A stretch of DNA of 64,000 nucleotides from Trichobilharzia regenti (taxonomy: Eukaryota; Platyhelminthes; Trematoda; Strigeidida; Schistosomatidae). This document shows positions 11,491 to 22,150 of the stretch, in pieces. A program made the translations under genes and the position numbers. Where the stretch lies: contig OX235270.1 in the NCBI GenBank assembly GCA_944472135.2, positions 132,227,632 through 132,291,631 of the forward strand. The letters run 5' to 3'. The notes below the pieces were generated by a model. It saw nothing but the letters and a program-made list of their open reading frames with translations, was not told the DNA's origin and searched no databases. How positions within the stretch are numbered: position 1 is the stretch's first letter; the number at the start of each line of letters is the position of its first letter.

Positions 11491-12984
11491 TAACATACAT
11501 CAATCAGGATATATGCAGAAAATAATTCTTGAATTGTGCATACCCTAATTCTCCATGCATGTTTTACTCGCATTGTTTGATGAATGATGAATATCTCATG
11601 AGATTTACAGAATGCCACGTGATGGCGTTTCTCATCTTTTACTCTTTCAAAAGTGGAGGAAAATGTGTTTCGTTGGTTTCAATTACTTGGATTAGTCCTT
11701 AAGGGAATCTCAAGAGAAGCTTTTTTGAAATGGTATAGGAAAACAATTTAAGATGTGGATTGATGCTTTTTGTTACCGTCAAACTCATTACAAGATTAAG
11801 TATTCCAGAGTCCCCTCCTGTGTTGCATACGAACATTATCTAGCTTGAATTAGGGCGCTGTTTAACTATAATCAATGATGTGTTGTATGATGTAATGTCG
11901 AAGTGAAACCAGATATCTACAAGCACTTCGCGGTAGTAATTCCACGAACTATATTTCCGTAGTTTGAACAAGTAGTAGGAACAAGCATTTGAATTTTCGA
12001 CTTCTTTCTTTGCAAATAAAACTTCCGCATGAGCCGCTTCACATCGAGGAGACGAATCCCAAATACAATGAAACGCTCTTCCACAATTCGAATACTACCT
12101 AGCATCAGCGAGAATAAAATCAGATTAACCTCACGTTGGCAGTTCACTACAAATCGAAGAGAAGCCTATTGAATTCACATGAAGTAAATTTATAGTAGAC
12201 TTGACTAGATGGAGGACATTGACCAACTACCCAAAACTGTCTTTGTCTGCTACACAACCGTTGTTCGAGTTACCATCTGTCACTGATACACGAGCCATAT
12301 GCTTTAGGAGAGCTGACGGACAGAAGGAATACTGGTCTCTATCGAGGATAAAACGACCTACCTCACTATCACAAAAAGCTACTCACCAGACAGTTAGTCT
12401 AAACAAAATTCTTCACTATGTATACTACTGAATATCTTGAGTAATTAGAGATGAATTTTTTGAAAATTCAGACGGTTCTTTTTAGTTAGATTTAGTCTGT
12501 TTAAGGAGAGGCCAGCAGTTCTACTAATTCACCGCTTTTGATATTCGTATATAAATGTGCCCTGATAGCATGCATTTTATATTGTATGTTATATTTTTAT
12601 CACCTCCATTACCAACGGAACTCTTTTAAAAATATTCACTTGTTTGTCAGGTGATGAAAAATATTTAACGAATTCTGATAGTTTGCATTTTCACTGTGTC
12701 AGTGGTTCAGTTGTAGAATGTTCACCGACCTTGAACACGATTCGGGTTCACCTCGTAATTGATGCACTCCTAAGCGTCACCAAGTTTACTGAATAATACT
12801 AATAGTAAGGCTTGAAAAGAGGTAATGTTAGTCATGCTGCTAGGAATTTCATCCACTGAAAACTGGAGAAGCATGAGGCCTTATTAATAAAGGGTGTGTA
12901 GATATTAGCCACTGTGGTAGATTCTAATTCCATATATTAGATACGCTAATTTTAATAATCACACATTTATGGGGTATAAAGAAA
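11491..12984. other. Intergenic, with a weak tRNA-like stretch
   Basis: Mostly unique. A 76-codon minus-strand frame (12147-11917) has no recognisable domain. Around 12705-12790 the sequence agtggttcagttgtagaatg plus a later gattcgggttcacc resembles tRNA A and B boxes and may be a decayed SINE head. I call nothing firm here. Confidence 0.35.
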
Positions 12985-13365
12985 TTTTTATTTCATATGG
13001 TGTTATTTATTGGCTTATGTGCTGAGTTCTCTCGGTCTGTGTGTTTCATGATGCGGTTAGATAAGCATAAATATATATTATGTATATATGTGCGGTTAGG
13101 ACGCTAGCCGACCGTGCAAATGGTCCGGGGTTCGAACCCCGTCCGGCGCACTCCTTTACCTCGCTAAACCAGAAATAAAGCTGGTAAACAGGAAAGGTTG
13201 GGTATGAGGCTAGCAACCCCATCCTGTAAAAATAAGCACTGCTACAGAAACTTCAAGCCTCCAGCTTGAAGCCGTATGTTCCACTGGGAACGTGAAGGAA
13301 AAATTATTTAAAAAAAATTATTATATATGTGCTGCTTTGTTGTTCATATGATTTGGAAAATATCA
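12985..13365 (+). repeat. Unclassified dispersed repeat, copy 2, split by a SINE
   Basis: 12985-13085 and 13312-13365 together match the repeat at 11337-11490 (tttattggctt, then tgtgtttcatgatg, then gataagcata, a TA-rich run, and ctttgttgtt). The SINE at 13086-13311 sits inside the TA-rich part, which dates the SINE as younger than the repeat. Confidence 0.6.
13086..13311 (+). mobile_element. tRNA-derived SINE, type T2, well preserved
   Basis: The head is tRNA-like: A-box region ggttaggacgctagc and a perfect B box in ggttcgaacccc, followed by tccggcgcac. The body contains a ggtaaacaggaaaggttggg stretch, a gaggctagcaaccccatcc block, and a 3' end gccgtatgttccactgggaa that resembles the RTE-A LINE 3' end. 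An A-rich tail follows. RNA polymerase III transcription and RTE-driven mobilisation are inferred. The 5' end of the head appears a little truncated. Confidence 0.85.
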
Positions 13366-14224
13366 TTGGATTGGACAAAGAAGTGACTGTTCATAGTAGT
13401 AATTATTGGAGTTTTTCTTCAGTACTTGCAGTCATGTAAATTTGACTGATCTCTATCGGTGTAAGGATGCTCATATTTTAATTTTTTGTTCCTTTACAAA
13501 TTCCTATGCTAATGTGTCTTTTTGTCCATAAAAAAGGGAAATTGTAGTCAGCTTTATGTTTTCTATGAACAAGACTGACAGTGATGTATTTTTAAAGATT
13601 ACCTTCCGTGGACTTAATAAAAATTCTGATTACACTCTTATTTAAACACGTCATCCTTTATTGTGTTTGCATGAATTTACTTTAGTACCTCACGGAATTA
13701 GGTTGGAGAAGAATCATTTCCTTACCAGTTGTGCAAATATTTTACAACGATTTTGACTTTTAGATAAACGAAAGTTGCATTCTTTGTCACGAAATGAGAT
13801 TAACGGAAAAAGCCCTCAAAAATCAGTTTTATCATGACCAAATAAAAAATCAGGCCAAATTATAACTCGATGTTGTGAAAGAATTTTTTTGAGTTATCTC
13901 CTAAATCTTCGTTATAAATTGAAAGGCTCGAATTGCTTTATCATCTCATAGACGGTTGGATCCTTCTCGTAGTTTGAGTTGTTTGTTGGCTTTTAACGAA
14001 GGTTTAAAAGAATGAGTTCAATGTCATATGAATGGTACTATGCCTAATTAATAACATATTAGGACTGAAATACGAATACGTCTTGTTAATCAGTATGTCC
14101 ATAGAACACATCGTGCCATTTGGTAAGTTAGAAACTAGACTTGAATATTGTCTGGATGCTATCAATCTATAATATGAAAGTACTGCGAAACGTGAAAGTG
14201 AATTAGATATCAAATTATTATTTC
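13366..14224. other. Intergenic, nothing recognised
   Basis: AT-rich sequence with no coding frame, RNA gene or element family that I can support. Confidence 0.35.
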
Positions 14225-14470
14225 ATTCCCTCGCCCTCTGGATGTAACATAGGGTTTAAGGCCGGAGCTTTGAAGTTTTAGTATCAACGGTTTTATTTCT
14301 CCGGGTTGTGGTTGCTGTCAATAAGCCCAACCTTTCCTCTATACCGAGCGTATTACTACCTAAGTGAGGCTTTTGACTGCGTCGACCAGAGATCGAAACG
14401 CGGAATAAATGCGTAGACAGCTAGAACTCTATTGCTGAACCACCAGCATGAAGCGCTAAGCTGAATAATG
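14225..14470 (-). mobile_element. Old T2 SINE relic
   Basis: Read on the minus strand it shows a decayed B box (gcgtttcgatctctgg), the T2 body and the 3' end block around gaagct...ccttaaaccctatgttacat. It is more diverged than the copy at 13086 and directly precedes the PLE fragment at 14.5 kb. Confidence 0.6.
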
Positions 14471-14499
14471 TAGTAGTGGAAATAAGTAATCAGTTACCA

Positions 14500-15790
14500 G
14501 TTATTTATCAAACCAAAAGCCACCAAGGAAAGCAAAACGAAAATCGCCTCACCATATATAAAGGATATCTCAGAAATGACTACAAGACTCTTGAAACCTT
14601 TAGGATTTAGCATCGTACACAAACCAACAAAGTCACTTCACTCAATTCTACATCAACCAAAAGACTCAACAGCGAAAGAAGATAAAACCAACGTCATCTA
14701 CAAAATAAATTGTAACAACTGCGAAAAACACTACATTGGTCAAAGTGGACGTCTCCTTCGTCTTCGTATCCACGGTCATAAGCTAGCCTCTTATTGCCTC
14801 ACTTCATACAGACAACCAAGGACATCAATTCGACTAGGACAACCAGCGTTCAAATATTAGACACAGGAAACAACAAGAATGCTAGAGAATTTTTAGAAGC
14901 CAGCCTGGCATTCCAGTGAATCATCAATCAATAGACACATCGAGATAGACAAAATTTATCAACCGATAAGAAAAAAGCTTCACACACAAAGGGTCAAAGC
15001 TCAATTCAAAGAAATAATCGGTTCCAAAGCAAGTAATTTAGAAGATGTGAAAACACACAAAAACAACCAATCACGTCCATGATCACCAGGAGAGATGATT
15101 AATAAACCCGTGGAGAAATCTAAAAACTGACTTCATCGAGTTGAAGTATGCACTGAAGATGTCGCCTAGTAGGGTGATGAAAACTTCGCAAATCAATCAT
15201 CCAGCTCAGAGAAGACAACCACATCAAAATCATCCACCTGAGATACAAATCTTCTCTATCATATCTAGATTATGCTTATCCATGACATATACTTGGTCAT
15301 TCTTTTCAAAAATATTTCACTATCGAGATTACAATTTCAAAAAGGCTATTCATATGAGATAAAGTGAACAGTGTCGAACATTTCTCCTCCTACATGACTA
15401 GTATATTTCATATACATGAAAAAATCGTGGAGAAATCTAAAAACTCACTTCATCGATGATATAACTGTAGGGAATTAGATGAAGACGTTGTCTCCTTGTT
15501 CTGTCTGCGCCTGACTAATATGCCTATCTGCTTGTGGTACCTTCCGATTCAGTGAACCACGCAAATATCAAAAGACAAAGGCTGGCCTGTGACTGAATAT
15601 TGTAGTACAACAACTGCGACAAAGAACTTATTTAGGAAAACAACACATGGTATTTATACATTCTTACAACAATACATACAGCTAACAGCATTTGAAATAA
15701 TTGATCGTAATAATCAATAACAAAGTGCGTGGGAAATGATGAAATACCATTTTTGCGAGATTAACAGCCGTTGAAATAATTGAACTGCCA
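14500..15790 (+). mobile_element. Penelope-like element fragment, family B, with internal duplication
   Basis: 14576-14860 encodes the GIY-YIG endonuclease end of a PLE: VIYKINC, then KHYIGQSGR, then LRLRIHGHKLA. The same protein occurs on the minus strand at 53455-53877, confirming a repeat family. The reverse transcriptase is missing here (5' truncation). The 3' untranslated part is rearranged. A block beginning gtggagaaatctaaaaact occurs twice (15111 and 15428), and between the two lies the block that forms the far 3' end in the 53-kb copy. This is the partial tandem (pseudo-LTR) arrangement known for PLEs. Non-functional. Confidence 0.85.
15149..15190 (+). ncRNA. Hammerhead-like motif in PLE 3' region (probably decayed)
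   Basis: TGCA, CTGAAGA, a hairpin (tgtcgcc/gggtgat around tagta) and GAAA are followed by acttcgca. The order matches the type I hammerhead reported from PLE pseudo-LTRs, where stem I pairs TGCA with TGCA. Here stem III (A15.1 to U16.1) is only one base pair, and position 1.1 mismatches, so activity is doubtful. Confidence 0.45.
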
Positions 15791-17555
15791 CATTTTAAGG
15801 CAGAAAGCAAACTGACGCAAGCCAGCAAGAACAGTTCAGTTTATTAGTCAACGATACACTATATATATATGTATATTACTGTTAAGATTACTTCGAAAGT
15901 TAGAACAGTCTTGAACTAATTTAACTGGTGTCAAACATTTTCCAATAAGATTTGCTTCTAACTTTATCGCTTCAGCATCCAATGATTCCCCATATCTTAA
16001 CCTTCTTTTGTTTCTAGACTTTTGTGGTTTCTTTCCAGCTTTATGGTAGAGTCGGCACCTAATTCTTCTGAATGTACATAGCTTGACACACTATCAAACG
16101 TTTCACTGCCAGTATGCTCGAGGTGGTCTCTGTTATTAAGGTTGCAGCGAGTTTGACACTGATGCTGCTAGATGCACTGTATGCACTTTTGGTGTCTCAT
16201 AAATTTCAGACTGAGCTAAGTTGGTGGACTTCTGAGGCGTAGTAATTTATCTGCACCGAACTTCCATAGCAGGAGTTCGACTTTCCAGCCATTGTCTCTG
16301 CTCAAAAAAACCTACTTCGAACAAGACATAACAGCGAAACAGAGTATGAAACTAGGTAATAAAAAAATTCTGAAATTCTGCTTCGAATGTTATCACTGGT
16401 TGGAGATGAATCAGTAAGAGAAAATATCTATGAATCGACAAACGTTTTAATTAATTTTAGGTGCTTTCCCACTGATCTCCGCAAGATTGAAGGATTCATA
16501 ACCATTTTTAACCTCCGCCAGGTTTGATATGAAAAAAATAAGAATACTGATGCTGGGATTCAGTGTTCAGTACGAAAACACAGTCTGAACTCGACTGGAA
16601 ACAAACTAGCTCAGGTGAATTCACTTTTACTAAGTACCTGAAATATTATCGTACTAACTCATGAGGAAGAATGTAGATACTACAAAAACGAAACTTCTTT
16701 TGTATACCCTGAAGTTGTATGCATTACAGTGTATGAGTTTAGGCTTATTTAACTTTATTTTGCTTTCGGTAACGAGGTTTTTGGTATCTCCTCTAAACGG
16801 AAATTTGAATTACTAAGCTTTTCAGCCCTGATGCTGAATAATGTTTGACTCAAATCCATTGTTTTATTCCTATCCATATAAAAAATAATCTATGCAGTAA
16901 AAAGACTTAGCTACAATTGATCAGGTTCAGAGATGAATTTAATTTAAAGCAACAAGGGAAATCTTATCTAGTTATATTAATTAAATAATGGACTTAGCTA
17001 CAAGTTGTACCAGTTGATGTAAGCGGATTCTAAATACTCATGCCAGTCAGTAGAATACACAATTTCGGTATGTAACTAAATTACCTGAATAACACTCATT
17101 TTGTCAAATAATTCTTATAATGAAATCAAAAAGGGTGAGCAAAGAAATACTTGCATTTCAATTCGACCCCCATCTATGGCTGTACACAAATACGTATAGG
17201 ATTTTCAACACAAAACGCAAAAATGTCCCAATCTAGTAGTGATAAGTTTATTACTAATAATTAGTCAACATCAACATTTAAATAGGGTGATAATTAATAA
17301 TCAAGAAAAATAATTCAAACAATTGAAGAGTAGAAACGATTGCAAAAATTAGGCAATTGGATTAACAGAGTATAACTTGGGGAAAATAAGGTTTAATTAA
17401 GAAATGAATAAGTGTTCCTATTGACTATGTAATAGGCAATTAAAGATGAAGTAGTCAGAATAATGAATTAATGAGGAGAAGTATAACCTGTAAAAGGCTT
17501 AAGGAAGGGGTGGGGGAGAAATTGTTAGTTTTATACATTCATGATGGTCATAGTG
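15791..17555. other. Intergenic, possibly with 3' UTR of the following PLE
   Basis: No coding frame recognised. The part nearest 17.5 kb may be the long AT-rich 3' UTR of the minus-strand PLE that follows, judging from the roughly 700-bp UTR seen in the PLE at 36.7-37.7 kb. Confidence 0.35.
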
Positions 17556-18215
17556 AGGAAAGTAACTGTACGAATTTCTTCTGAACACACAAGTTTGGCT
17601 TCTTCAGATGGATTCTGATGGCGTCACTTGCATACAGAAGACGGACTCATGAGTCAAGATTATTATTCGTAGGAGTATGTTAATTAACTTTAAATGCTTT
17701 ATTTGCATCAACTTTATACTCACTGTCTACAAGATGTGCTAAAACAGAGATACAAATACATCTTGTTTTTCCTTTGCTTAACCGTGTAGGATGATGTTCA
17801 GAAATCGATTGGTGAGCCTGTCTAAATGTAGACCAAATGTTAATAGCTCCAGTGAAGCAGTCAAAATGACAGGTATACAAAAAGAAGGCGAAACTGAGCG
17901 GTTCGTCCTTATTTGTCAAGCATAAAATTGGAGCAGTTGTGAAAAGAAAAAATTTGACTCTGCTGCATTGAATGCTCTTTTAGCTGCATTTTTCAGGCTC
18001 TGTGTTACTATTCCACTGATTTCATCACCAAGAAACTTTGGTTTCATGGGCAAGGGCTTTTTTGAAGCTCTTGTCATGCTGACTTACCTTGGTGCTAAAT
18101 TCATATTTTTATCAATGAACTTATCTAGACAGCCTTATTTGCTTGCATGCATGACTCAAAAAGTGTTTGGTTGGTAATGTTGTTAATATTCATTTATCTC
18201 TGTTAACAAATGTAT
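17556..18215 (-). mobile_element. PLE relic: end of RT region, GIY-YIG and C-terminus
   Basis: Minus-strand reading gives, in order: a linker resembling KFLGDEISGIVTQ and LKNAAKRAFNAAE (about 18060-17960), a decayed GIY-YIG block with WSTFRQ and ISEHHPTRL (about 17840-17760), and a C-terminal block RLLYASDAIRIHLKKP then CVQKKFVQLL (about 17640-17570). Stops and frame changes make it a pseudogene. This is a different family from the 14.5-kb PLE. Confidence 0.75.
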
Positions 18216-18255
18216 CTCTCATAGACTGCGAAATTGTTCCCAGTGTATTAAATCA

Positions 18256-18272
18256 TATATATATATATATAT
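18256..18272. repeat. TA microsatellite
   Basis: A short uninterrupted TA run, one of many in the window that serve as insertion neighbourhoods for repeats. Confidence 0.9.
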
Positions 18273-18344
18273 TAGTGAAGAGTTATAGATGAGGATGGAA
18301 TTGAAAAGTGAATATCTTTCCGCTAAGTCGTTTCATTTATTTAT

Positions 18345-18540
18345 TTATTTTTTTGATTATAGCTTGGTTCCACACTGTATTTTTGATACAAGTATGAAAT
18401 TTTTAGCATTTGATATCGGTAGCACAAATTTTGCAGGCCGACCATAGATATCAGGTGTGCGTCGGCAGGGGATCGAACCCCGGACCATTTGCATGGCCGA
18501 CGAGAGTCCTAACCGCTGTGCCACCGATGCCATCTAAATG
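18345..18540 (-). mobile_element. tRNA-derived SINE, type T1
   Basis: On the minus strand it has a near-complete tRNA-like head (A box near gcacagcggttaggactctc, B box ggttcgatcccc). The T1 tail contains tacttg...atcaaaaatacagtg and ggaaccaagctataatc, ending in a run of ATTT units. Sister copies are at 54857 and 60990. The gcgtcggc-type ends of the head suggest an acceptor stem remnant. Transcription by pol III is inferred. Confidence 0.85.
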
Positions 18541-18970
18541 AGGTTGTTTTCATTCTATAATGAGGTGAGAATATTTGAAGTCTTCACTGTAGACTTTAGT
18601 CAGCTTTCATAATAAGCGACAGTTAGCTCATGTTTTGTAAAAAAAATAATTTTCAAAATGGATTACGTTCTAATTTTTTTCGGCTTCGAAAAGGTAAAAT
18701 TCGAAATGAAATTACTTCTTTCAGACTTCACTAACAGACTGTAATCAGTTATCAGTTACAAAGACCAGTCGGAGGTATGCTGACAAACAAAAGGTTACAA
18801 TGGAATAGGCTCATCTTCAAATAAATCCGATCATGCAAACATAAGAAATAATACGTCAGTCACATGAATATCTTGAACATCACACAAACATTTCACTAAC
18901 TGTAGAGACTAAAAGAAGTATAATGAGTTCAAGACAGATTTTATGGGATTCTTATTATTTATTTGGTATA
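18541..18970. other. Intergenic, nothing recognised
   Basis: No gene or repeat family that I can support. Confidence 0.35.
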
Positions 18971-18974
18971 CTCC

Positions 18975-19180
18975 TTTGTGTTCCTAGTGGAATATAAGGC
19001 TTGAAGCTTCATGTTTGAAGTTTCAGTAGCAGTGGTGTTTTCATTTTTACGAGGTAGGGTTGCTAGCTTGACGCCCAACTTTCCTTCTTCATCAGACTTA
19101 CTACCAGCTATTAGAGTGAGTAAGCCGGAGATCAAACCTTGGGTCCTACTGGCTAAATGTTCTGAGACTTCACTCTATAA
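18975..19180 (-). mobile_element. Old T2 SINE relic
   Basis: The minus-strand T2 3' end (ttccactaggaacacaaagg) is followed upstream by the T2 body (gcaaccctacctcg region) and a decayed B box (aggtttgatctccggctt). It abuts the HH1 cluster at 19.2 kb. Confidence 0.6.
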
Positions 19181-19275
19181 CTGACAGGTCTTGGGTTCGA
19201 ACCTTAGTGGGCGCGTACTTCTGAAGAGTCTCTGACTAGGACGAAACAACTGCCCAACTTTCCGAGGAATTATGA
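19181..19275 (+). mobile_element. HH1 (Smalpha-like) repeat fragment with decayed hammerhead
   Basis: B box ggttcgaacc is followed by gcgcgtacttctgaagagtc and actaggacgaaac. The core CTGAAGA and GAAA are kept, but the stem III/cleavage region (aactgccc) has lost the U16.1 base, so self-cleavage is unlikely. Confidence 0.7.
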
Positions 19276-19605
19276 TATCAGGATTTCATCATGAGCTGAC
19301 ATTAGTTAGAGAACCATTGGAAAACCTGGGAGTACTGGACATCTGTTTCGTCCTAGTTTTGGGACTCTTCAGCAGTACGCACCCACCGGGATTCGGACCC
19401 AGGACCTTCCGGTTACAAGGCGAGCCTGCTCGTATACCATTAAGCCACTGGGACCCGATCCAATGGTCCTTGAATTCTAACTTCTGCCAATTCACGACAT
19501 AGTGCAACCACTAGCCAATGTCTTCGGCGAGTATTTGTCCTTACACCCGACCGGTAACTACCTACCTGAATAGAGCCAGTCGCCAGTGAGCATCTCATTG
19601 ATATT
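19276..19605 (-). mobile_element. HH1 (Smalpha-like) repeat, near full unit
   Basis: Read on the minus strand: an upstream region, then tRNA-like A box (cagtggcttaatggtatacg), B box (ggtccgaatccc), then gtgcgtactg and the hammerhead (19378-19332), then a conserved tail with cccaggttttccaatggttc and ctaactaatgtcagctcatg. This combination of a pol III promoter and a hammerhead is the Smalpha SINE architecture described in Schistosoma. It is the best-preserved long copy in the window. Confidence 0.85.
19332..19378 (-). ncRNA. Hammerhead ribozyme, intact catalytic core
   Basis: Stem I GTACTG/CAGTAC flanks C3-A9 = CTGAAGA; stem II GTCC...GGAC encloses caaaacta; then GAAA, stem III ACAG/ATGT, and the cleavage triplet ends in GTC before CAGTAC. 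All strictly conserved core bases are present (N7 is A). One stem III pair is mismatched (G with A). Cleavage after the C is inferred. Confidence 0.75.
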
Positions 19606-19760
19606 CCGGTGGGTGCGTACTGCTGAAGAGTCCCAAAATAGGACGAAACAGCTGTCCAGTACTCCCAGGTTTTCCAATGGTTCTCTAACTAATGTCAGTT
19701 CATGATGAAATCCTGAAACCAATCAAATCCCTGCAAACCATCACTTGAATTATGATATTA
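19606..19760 (+). mobile_element. HH1 (Smalpha-like) repeat, 3' half
   Basis: It starts at ggtgggtgcgtac, just after the B-box position, and so lacks the tRNA-like promoter. It carries the hammerhead and the full HH1 tail (cccaggttttccaatggttc, gtcagttcatgatgaaatcc, ctgcaaaccatcacttgaa). It lies tail-outward, back to back with the 19276-19605 copy. Confidence 0.85.
19617..19662 (+). ncRNA. Hammerhead ribozyme, intact minimal type I
   Basis: Stem I GTACTG (19617-19622) pairs with CAGTAC (19657-19662). CTGAAGA (19623-19629) is followed by stem II gtcc/ggac (19630-19644), GAAA (19645-19648), loopless self-complementary stem III ACAG/CTGT, and C17 at 19656. Predicted cleavage is between 19656 and 19657. 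Stem II closely resembles that of the well-known S. mansoni hammerhead (GUCCCAAAUAGGAC). Short stem III versions are known to act best as dimers. Confidence 0.85.
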
Positions 19761-21050
19761 TGTTTATATACATATATATATATATACATATACATATATC
19801 AGTTATTTCCCTTGTCTTAAGTTGAGTGAAAAAATGGAGTTAATGTCTAAAACAATGATAAATAAAAGTCACGGTGATATTTTTTGCTTGATTGACATTC
19901 GATTTAATTAGTTGAATTCTATTCTGTTCTTATGGAAATGAAAATAATCAATGAAATATTTGTATTCCGATCTCGTTTTTCATTTGAATTATTTTCAATA
20001 TTGAATAGCGTTGAAAGTCAACTGATAAGAAAAATGGAATGGACTGTCTCGTATTTCTAAGTGTGTTTGAGAATAGAATAAGAGGTAGGAAGCATAGATT
20101 TCCTGCACAAAATACAGTCTAACAGTTATTCCTTAACAATCATGCTGAACAATGCAACTATTGAGGCATCTTTATAATCGATTTTAAATTAGATTTTTCT
20201 TCACAACTCTCTCACATTTATCAGTTGCAGTAATTAGTGCTGAAGTAATGACTTAATAAGATGAAACGATCTGTGAGTGATAACTGGTGCAGTTAAGCCA
20301 GGAATTAACAGGAAGTTCATTACGATTAGTAAAATAAGTTATGTGGATTCTTCAGTAAAGGAAACATAAAAAAAAAACAATCAGTGATATTGAATCACAT
20401 CTACGTCCAAATGTTGTCATTAAATAGCTGATCCAGTTAGCTTTTCCATTGATTTCATGCTAACAACTACTCTCTTGTACTTACGCGCATTTCTAAACGG
20501 CTTCCAACCGATTGTTATGCATCTTTTGAAATGAACCAAAAATATAGTAGCGTAATATACTGACATTTATTCTAGTATGCATGGTAATTATTTAAAAGTA
20601 AATGCACGCTGTGTATAAAAGTATTGTCCAGAATAAAAATACCATTATAGTTATTATCAGAGGATTAAGAATACAGGTTGTGGAAGAAGTGCGATAGCAT
20701 CTAAACACCTTTAGCTTACAGACTACGAAAAACACTGTTTTTGTTTAGACTGTGTAAAGTGCATAATTTTGGAATACATCTCAGACCAGTATCTGGCAGG
20801 ACTATTAAGATAACAATACAAGTTAATCGCTACCTAAGTATTAGACGATCTGGCACATTCAGGTCATATCGCTTCACCAGATTTTCCTTTCAAAATTATT
20901 TAGAAGAAGTGTCATATTCGAAAACTTGAGGGATAGCGGAAAATGTTTGATCACTTTGTCAGTCTATCATGATCTTAGTAAGTAGTTGACAATTTTTACT
21001 TGTATATGCTTCTTTTGTGCTTATGGTTATACTATTTATTACTGTTCTCT
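19761..21050. other. Intergenic with TA microsatellite
   Basis: It starts with an AT repeat at about 19764-19800. The rest shows no supported gene or element. Confidence 0.4.
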
Positions 21051-21054
21051 TAGG

Positions 21055-22119
21055 TTCCGAATAGAACACAAGACTTCAACAGCACGTCTTCACTTTGTCC
21101 TGTTATCTGTTGTCCTTTTTAGCTAACCCCACGATTGCGCATACTTTCTCATCTTTTCATCACACGACCTCCTCCATGTTATACTCAGAGGCCCTAGTGG
21201 TCATCTGCCACTTAGATTGAATTTGAGCTACCACCTGGATTGAGATGTTATCCAATGGTCTCCTCAGTGTGTTTCCAAACCATCTACATTTTTTTCTACA
21301 TATTTGTTGAACCACAGGTAATTGGTAGGTTTGTTCCTAAAGTTTCATGTCGCTGATTCTTTTGATCACCATTCGATCATCAATCCTGAGCGAAAACATT
21401 CACTGGTAAATTCTGCATCAGGTTGTTGAAAATGTTTTCTGTGACATGCTGGTGAAGTTTCTGACCCATGTAGAAGAACTGACTGGCTTGACATTGATGT
21501 TTGAAATTAGAATTTTCTTCTTCATGCTGCGGCAGAGTACAAAAGATTTCCAAACTGATTCCCGAGTGTTGAACATCTGCCTTGTTTTTCTGGACCTTGA
21601 AGCCTTGAAATCTTCATCTGTTCCGCCTGTAGTTGAAATGATGGTTCTCAGATAAGTAAATGAAGTAACCTCTTTCAAATTTAAGAACAATAAAGTTCAG
21701 CGACGAGTCTCCTTTCGGCGAAATCATTCACCTAGCTGGACAATAACACTCATATATGTAATTATTTCGTAAGTGTGTGTGTACATTAGGATTGTCAAGT
21801 TCTACGACTTTGTCAATAGTGTTTTAATTCGTTTTTTTGTTTTTGGAAATTTCGTATAGCATCTTAGTAACATCTTCTCCACAACCAACCCCTTATTTAC
21901 TCTTTCTACTCAATACGTACTTTATTTCTGGGCGCGTGTCTCCATTAACATCCTATCTCATATTACGCAACCCTTGTCAATGCACACAAATCTTCACCGC
22001 CCCTAGTTACAATATTGATTATTCATCACATTTTAGAAACATTTTGATGACGTAAACAGTAACCTAACTAATTTTTATTTTATTTTTGTTTGACAATCGT
22101 AATGTACACACACACGAAA

Positions 22120-22150
<31 letters not shown>

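Noticed and set aside
11917..12147. Minus-strand 76-codon open frame as a gene
   Set aside because: No domain, no matching copy and no supporting splice or promoter signals.
13086..13160. A functional tRNA gene
   Set aside because: A and B boxes are good, but the acceptor and anticodon stems do not close and a SINE body follows; the same head occurs in many SINE copies.
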